From an uncultured Eubacteriales bacterium (GTDB lineage Bacteria > Bacillota > Clostridia > Oscillospirales > Acutalibacteraceae): DNA of 7,805 nt. Shown piece after piece: positions 6,401 through 7,805 of this stretch. Under the pieces are notes generated by a model, which was given only the letters and a program-made list of their open reading frames with translations, did not search any database and was not told where the DNA came from. A program made the position numbers and the translations under genes. Position 1 is the stretch's first letter, and the number at the start of each line of letters is the position of its first letter. The stretch covers positions 1 to 7,805 of the forward strand of contig CAKSNI010000043.1 in assembly GCA_934476025.1 (NCBI GenBank), read 5' to 3'.

Positions 6401-7805
6401 AGATAGTAGCTCCCGGATTGATTGGGCAAAGAATGGGGATCGACCCAGGCATCAAAATTCTGCGTTTCTTCCGTTGTATGATCCCCGACGGATTGATGAT
6501 TTCCGCAAATACAGTGGACATGGGTAACCTGCAGCTGAATCTGTTCAGTTGCGATATCCCACACCGGTTTTCCGTCGCCGGTAGCTTCCCGCAAAAAGCA
6601 GGCACTGTAATCCTTCGGGCAGTAGCGGACAATCACCACCGGAAGATCCCGGGTCACCCGGGTAGCCGGAGTAACCGGAATACTGCTTTGCGGATCGATA
6701 TCCCCCGCCACTTCAATAGGAATGTTATTGGCCAGATAAACCGTGCAGCCGATTTCTTTGGACGGATACACACTCATTTTTACCAGTCCGGACAGGCGGA
6801 TTTTCCCATTGCTGTAAACCGCGGCCGCCTTTCCGGTGGTTTCATTCTCAACGATCGTGGTTCTCCCGGAGAGTGTTAAAATACCGCTGCTCCCCACGGC
6901 AACCGCCGCGCCGTTGGCCGTAGAAAGAACATTGGAAACGCTGCAGCCAATGAGCTCCAGTTCCCCGTTACGAACATCAAAAACCGGCTCGGTATTTACC
7001 GGTTTCGATTGGGCATACCGTCCGCCTGAGTAATAGAAGTTCTGCAAGGCCAGTTTTCCGCCGCCGGTAATCCGGAACAGGCTGCCGGTGTACCCCCGTT
7101 CGCTTCCGATTCCGCGGTATTCCGCGGAATAAATCTTCACCGGACGGTTGATGCTGATCGCCGAAGGAAAATCGATCCGATCCCCCACCAAAATCCGATT
7201 CACACTCTGGTTGGCCACCGCGGTTTTCAGTTGCTGCAGATCGGTAACAAATTCCGTACCACTCGCCAAATACATCACCGCGGAATACTGGCTGAAATTC
7301 TCCTCATCGAAATTTTCGGACAGTTCGCTTTCTCTCGCCTTCTTGCAGCAATACACCCGATGGGACGCGTCACAGGCCGGTTCATAGTCCGTCAGATTGC
7401 CGCCGTCGGCACTATTGAACAGGGAAAGAGTTGCTCCGGCTTCCACCCGAACGGTCGGATCATACAGCGACCGACTTCCGATGGCCGGCGCGTTTTTGCT
7501 TTCCAGCCGTACGGTACTGTTGCCGCCGAAAAGCAGATTGGTCGTGATATAAATTGCCGAACTTTTGTAATTGTCATAGTTGGGCGTTACACTCAGGCTG
7601 CCGTCACCCGTAAAGGTAAGACTCCCTTCGGAATAAAACGCGTAACGAATCATGGAGTCATCGGAGGTGTGCCGGTATCTTTCAATCCGGTTGGCCCCTT
7701 CCAGGCGAACCGTTAAATCCCCGAGGGAACGAACCGCCGTCTGACTGCCGATAAAGTTCCGCATGGTCAGCACCCCGTTTGACGGATCATACCGCAGGGT
7801 CCAAC
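3295..7805 (-). CDS. Giant sortase-anchored surface protein with beta-helix, MBG-like, X2-like and CxxC-repeat domains (5' truncated)
   Basis: The frame runs off the right edge without a stop (residues before 7773 continue WTLRYDPSNG), so the start and any signal peptide lie outside; 1502 complete codons are visible. In protein order: beta-solenoid-like strands (7805-7401 and 7239-6664); an HVHCICG motif (6522-6502) followed by LCLNGHTI (6330-6307), a module common in clostridial surface proteins; a right-handed beta-helix with repeated YGGTISGN/GGG turns (6171-5779); two MBG-like domains (5505-5230 and 5229-5005, the second with YTGNPVKPV and GNYSGT); an Ig-like domain (4686-4453, VTDVAGNS); an X2-like domain (4398-4210); five CxxC repeats; and a QPATG sorting signal with membrane helix and RKKRR tail. 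It is expected to be covalently attached to the cell wall and to display the helix outward. Adhesion or glycan binding is a plausible role by architecture; no catalytic motif is seen and the ligand is unknown. Confidence 0.92.
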   Translation of the reverse strand, partial: WTLRYDPSNGVLTMRNFIGSQTAVRSLGDLTVRLEGANRIERYRHTSDDSMIRYAFYSEGSLTFTGDGSLSVTPNYDNYKSSAIYITTNLLFGGNSTVRLESKNAPAIGSRSLYDPTVRVEAGATLSLFNSADGGNLTDYEPACDASHRVYCCKKARESELSENFDEENFSQYSAVMYLASGTEFVTDLQQLKTAVANQSVNRILVGDRIDFPSAISINRPVKIYSAEYRGIGSERGYTGSLFRITGGGKLALQNFYYSGGRYAQSKPVNTEPVFDVRNGELELIGCSVSNVLSTANGAAVAVGSSGILTLSGRTTIVENETTGKAAAVYSNGKIRLSGLVKMSVYPSKEIGCTVYLANNIPIEVAGDIDPQSSIPVTPATRVTRDLPVVIVRYCPKDYSACFLREATGDGKPVWDIATEQIQLQVTHVHCICGNHQSVGDHTTEETQNFDAWVDPHSLPNQSGSYYLDTDVTVESNYVLAVTRLEKQNINLCLNGHTIYGKDKNAIYDSSVSSVLNICDCNGGGVLTHANGGEGEALYISTGGSINLFGGKIKGNRNEDIDGGGAVCVHSTGDFRMYGGTIQDNTSTHNGGGISALDNGAVTLYGGTISGNRASAEGGGVSVENGRYGSNRKVYLKILGDVTITGNIAGDRGGGVYLASKAELAGGFDITGNHLSSGYTDNFHLGNFSSRMMAVTGDLSGKPIQLALSNDQLSDYEHWYEIAVGSTTHTLTRDDLAYFIPKKSGLVANFRVIRDVEVIGFELARKTLKTSDFTVSAPNDPVYGSGSYRVTVTPKMSDCGTVTIRYKRVDGKEPYWVTGEPRDVGTYEVYLTAGGGSTPYNEAVDLHDDSWTFTVNPKTVTADALSAEQQEQALYTGNPVKPVLRVRVDGRTLTEGKDYEITPDPSLVIGRCTATLTFRGNYSGTVRVPYTVEFGEATDEMIRYPEPNAAGWYAKNFSIEAADGYEISEDQNTYGASVSVNTQSENGKKIYYVRDTETGAVYRGEFLYKLDCAAPGLVRVSYNDSPFQSVLRKLTFGLFFRDSVTVKAQAEDKYSGVAKIEYYAAEGELDSYPPKKGDWKESLRISAPGKKVIYIRVTDVAGNSVVTNDQGIVIYTNSEMTPVSSMVYDKKDGAGKDVDFTLTLNGNTLDSVYYGERALTAGADYRLDGTTLRISKEYLQTFDAGTEVTLKVTFSALGVGVQPDLDQRVAISIVDTTHTHTPVHHAAKKATCTEDGNREYWSCENCDEIFADAACRQQLATAVEEKLNHRDAGRIEAKDPTCEEAGNRAYWSCPDCGKFFADESGKLDPEREKAEKTAFDIAPNGHHFTEKDGSHPAGKADCEHPATYYYTCRDCQKAGKETYESGNPLGHDFTLRLESKEYEKKAADCQQNGEYWMACSRCKKAGTKEFFTGEKRGPHHFDSYVSDNNATDTQDGTKTAKCSVPGCSEKNTIIDEGSRLADPENAQPATGDSRTAWPMAVGGVTLLAAAGMLILRKKRRIH
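3430..4152 (-). repeat. Five tandem Cys/His repeats in the surface protein stalk
   Basis: The encoded repeats are about 40-55 residues each and follow the pattern H...TCT-DGN-YWSCENC. Repeats 1 and 2 are closest to each other (TCTEDGNREYWSCENC and TCEEAGNRAYWSCPDC). Repeats 3 and 4 keep one Cys plus CxxC, but the segment before each (KADC, AADC) and the spacing differ. Repeat 5 has CSVPGC and an Asp where the first Cys should be. Such modules are frequent just before the sorting signal of clostridial surface proteins. The cysteines could bind metal or form disulfides; neither is shown by sequence. Confidence 0.8.

Noticed and set aside
5263..6879. 538-residue plus-strand reading frame
   Set aside because: It is the antisense shadow of the beta-helix and MBG-like part of the surface protein, with no independent start signal or domain.
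7771..7773. GTG at 7773 as the start of the surface protein
   Set aside because: The frame stays open to the window edge with sequence of the same style, there is no Shine-Dalgarno site, and no signal peptide follows.

Overview
The window looks like chromosomal DNA from a Gram-positive, probably anaerobic and host- or plant-polymer-associated member of the Clostridia (Oscillospiraceae/Lachnospiraceae-like). The grounds are a large surface protein with a mosaic architecture typical of that group (beta-helix, MBG-like, X2-like and CxxC repeats), a C-terminal QPATG-type sortase signal, and a GH78 alpha-L-rhamnosidase without a signal peptide. The taxonomic call is inference from protein style; no rRNA or other marker gene is present.

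Layout. Positions 2-493 (+) hold the 3' end of an unrecognised reading frame that enters from the left. It converges on a complete rhamnosidase gene (490-2712, -), and the two stop codons overlap. The rhamnosidase has a good promoter (-10 TATAAT at 2740-2745, extended by TG), a Shine-Dalgarno site and a strong intrinsic terminator (423-471). Positions 2713-3294 are an intergenic region of about 580 bp. Most of it is a 61-bp tandem array: four near-identical copies, a fifth diverged copy and a sixth barely recognisable one, decaying away from the rhamnosidase. Each good copy is built from nested inverted repeats around a perfect 12-bp palindrome. The left end of the intergenic region holds a 10-bp inverted repeat abutting the -35 box; the right end holds the terminator of the next gene. 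Positions 3295-7805 (-) are the last ~1500 codons of a giant sortase-anchored surface protein whose N-terminus lies outside the window.

How the parts relate. The surface protein and the rhamnosidase point the same way but are separated by a terminator, the array and a separate promoter, so they look like independent transcription units. The rhamnosidase probably acts in the cytosol on imported rhamnosides. The surface protein is a plausible adhesin or glycan-binding display protein, but nothing in the sequence ties the two to one substrate. The least explained element is the 61-bp array. It is non-coding on both strands and sits directly upstream of the rhamnosidase promoter, so it could be a regulatory array or simply an expanded intergenic repeat.
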